Source: Gammaproteobacteria bacterium (lineage in GTDB: Bacteria > Pseudomonadota > Gammaproteobacteria > Arenicellales > Poriferihabitantaceae). Taken from it: a stretch of 16,028 nt of DNA. How positions within the stretch are numbered: the stretch's first letter is position 1; each line of letters opens with the position of its first letter. Under the pieces are notes generated by a model that made no database searches, was not told the DNA's origin, and worked only from the letters and a program-made list of their open reading frames with translations. Made by a program: the position numbers and the translations under genes. Below, piece by piece: positions 15,737 to 16,028 of the stretch. The stretch covers positions 1-16,028 of the forward strand of contig VXPI01000032.1 in assembly GCA_009839585.1 (NCBI GenBank), in the 5' to 3' direction.

Positions 15737-15782
15737 TATAATTGGACGTATAGGCCATAGCACATAGTAGGCATGAGTAATG

Positions 15783-15803
15783 GGCAATTATTTCGGAATT
15801 GCC
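15783..15803. promoter_or_regulatory. Perfect 7-bp inverted repeat GGCAATT/AATTGCC
   Basis: GGCAATT at 15783-15789 and AATTGCC at 15797-15803 are perfect reverse complements around a 7-nt loop. It could be an operator or an RNA hairpin. It is next to a 12-bp palindrome. Confidence 0.35.
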
Positions 15804-15806
15804 ATA

Positions 15807-15818
15807 AAAACATGTTTT
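15807..15818. promoter_or_regulatory. 12-bp palindrome AAAACATGTTTT
   Basis: This perfect palindrome lies 3 bp beyond the GGCAATT inverted repeat, in the middle of the spacer between the divergent genes, where a repressor or activator operator would be expected. No known regulator is recognised. Confidence 0.3.
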
Positions 15819-15858
15819 GCGTTCGGGCTGCTTTTTTCAGAAACAGGTTGAGTTTAGC

Positions 15859-15882
15859 CCGCCGGACGCTGAGCGTGGGCGG
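15859..15882. promoter_or_regulatory. GC-rich hairpin in the metY spacer
   Basis: CCGCC at 15859-15863 pairs with GGCGG at 15878-15882, and an inner ACG/CGT stem (15866-15868 with 15874-15876) lies inside. It is stable-looking but is not followed by a T-run on either strand, so it is not a standard terminator. Confidence 0.3.
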
Positions 15883-15983
15883 CAATCAGGTAGAAAATAA
15901 ATTCAAACCCGGGAAATCATGATTAACCATATCCATTCCCAAAGGCATAACCGCTACTCAATTCCAAATATTGGTGATTGATT

Positions 15984-16028
15984 ATGAAACGATCCTCGCA
16001 AGAAAATAAAACTGTAACCATCACTGTC
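15984..16028 (+). CDS. Possible start of an unidentified rightward gene (partial)
   Basis: An ATG at 15984-15986 opens a frame that runs off the window after 15 codons (MKRSSQENKTVTITV). A weak ribosome site, GGTGA at 15973-15977, lies 6 nt upstream. The N-terminus is polar and basic with no signal peptide. Too little is visible to identify a family, and the start is tentative. Confidence 0.35.
   Translation, partial: MKRSSQENKTVTITV

Larger units (their letters stand above)
15631..15983. other. Non-coding spacer upstream of metY, rich in inverted repeats
   Basis: This 353-bp region separates metY (leftward) from a possible rightward gene at 15984. It holds no gene I can support, apart from a meaningless 20-codon frame at 15919-15981. 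It has five dyad elements: CTGCTG/CAGCAG (15706-15723), CAGCC/GGCTG (15721-15736), GGCAATT/AATTGCC (15783-15803), AAAACATGTTTT (15807-15818) and a GC-rich stem (15859-15882). None has a following T-run. I do not recognise the conserved cores of the SAM-I, SAM-II or SAH riboswitches, and no MetJ box is present. No convincing promoter could be placed. Confidence 0.6.

Noticed and set aside
15781..15882. Rho-independent terminators in the metY spacer
   Set aside because: The stems are good, but no T-run follows on either strand.
15631..15885. 85-codon upstream extension of metY
   Set aside because: The residues before MQRPIRTRFDTLSLHAGQ do not resemble MetY N-termini, and the region is full of inverted repeats, so the open frame is probably accidental.
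15919..15981. 20-codon plus-strand frame ending 2 bp before the ATG at 15984
   Set aside because: Too short, with no ribosome site and no recognisable content; a leader peptide cannot be supported.

Overview
The window looks like a core-genome stretch of a gammaproteobacterium. The signs are a complete System I (Ccm) cytochrome c maturation operon with separate ccmH and ccmI genes, a DinB-type polymerase, and the order MTA/SAH deaminase - ubiG - HAD phosphatase, which as I recall it matches Pseudomonas and relatives. Base composition appears even, and I see no transposase, integrase, phage gene, CRISPR array, tRNA or rRNA. I cannot name the genus.

Layout. Bases 1-299 (+) hold the C-terminal end of a probable bactofilin. 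Bases 350-7378 (-) hold ccmA-B-C-D-E-F-G-H-I, transcribed from right to left, with most junctions overlapping or nearly so. Bases 7379-7855 are a non-coding spacer with several dyad symmetries, dividing the ccm operon from dinB (7856-9040, +). dinB converges on a short-chain dehydrogenase (9062-9766, -), and a perfect 10-bp inverted repeat joins their two stop codons. From 15630 down to 9062 the minus strand carries metY, an alpha/beta hydrolase, mtaD, ubiG, a MupP-like phosphatase, panC and the SDR. They are closely packed and probably form one or two transcription units. Bases 15631-15983 are a second spacer rich in inverted repeats. A gene on the plus strand may start at 15984 and run off the window.

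How the genes work together. CcmAB and CcmCDE load heme onto the periplasmic chaperone CcmE. CcmG and CcmH handle the apocytochrome cysteines, and CcmF with CcmH and CcmI ligates heme to apocytochrome c. In the second cluster, MetY is predicted to make homocysteine or methionine precursors, MtaD to deaminate methylthioadenosine or S-adenosylhomocysteine, and UbiG to use SAM and release SAH. Sulfur and SAM metabolism therefore recur in one operon, together with ubiquinone, pantothenate and probably cell-wall-recycling genes.

No obviously new multi-gene system is visible. The items most worth checking are the structured metY leader, the stop-codon hairpin between dinB and the SDR, the SDR lacking the usual catalytic lysine, and the likely misnaming of the phosphatase as Gph.
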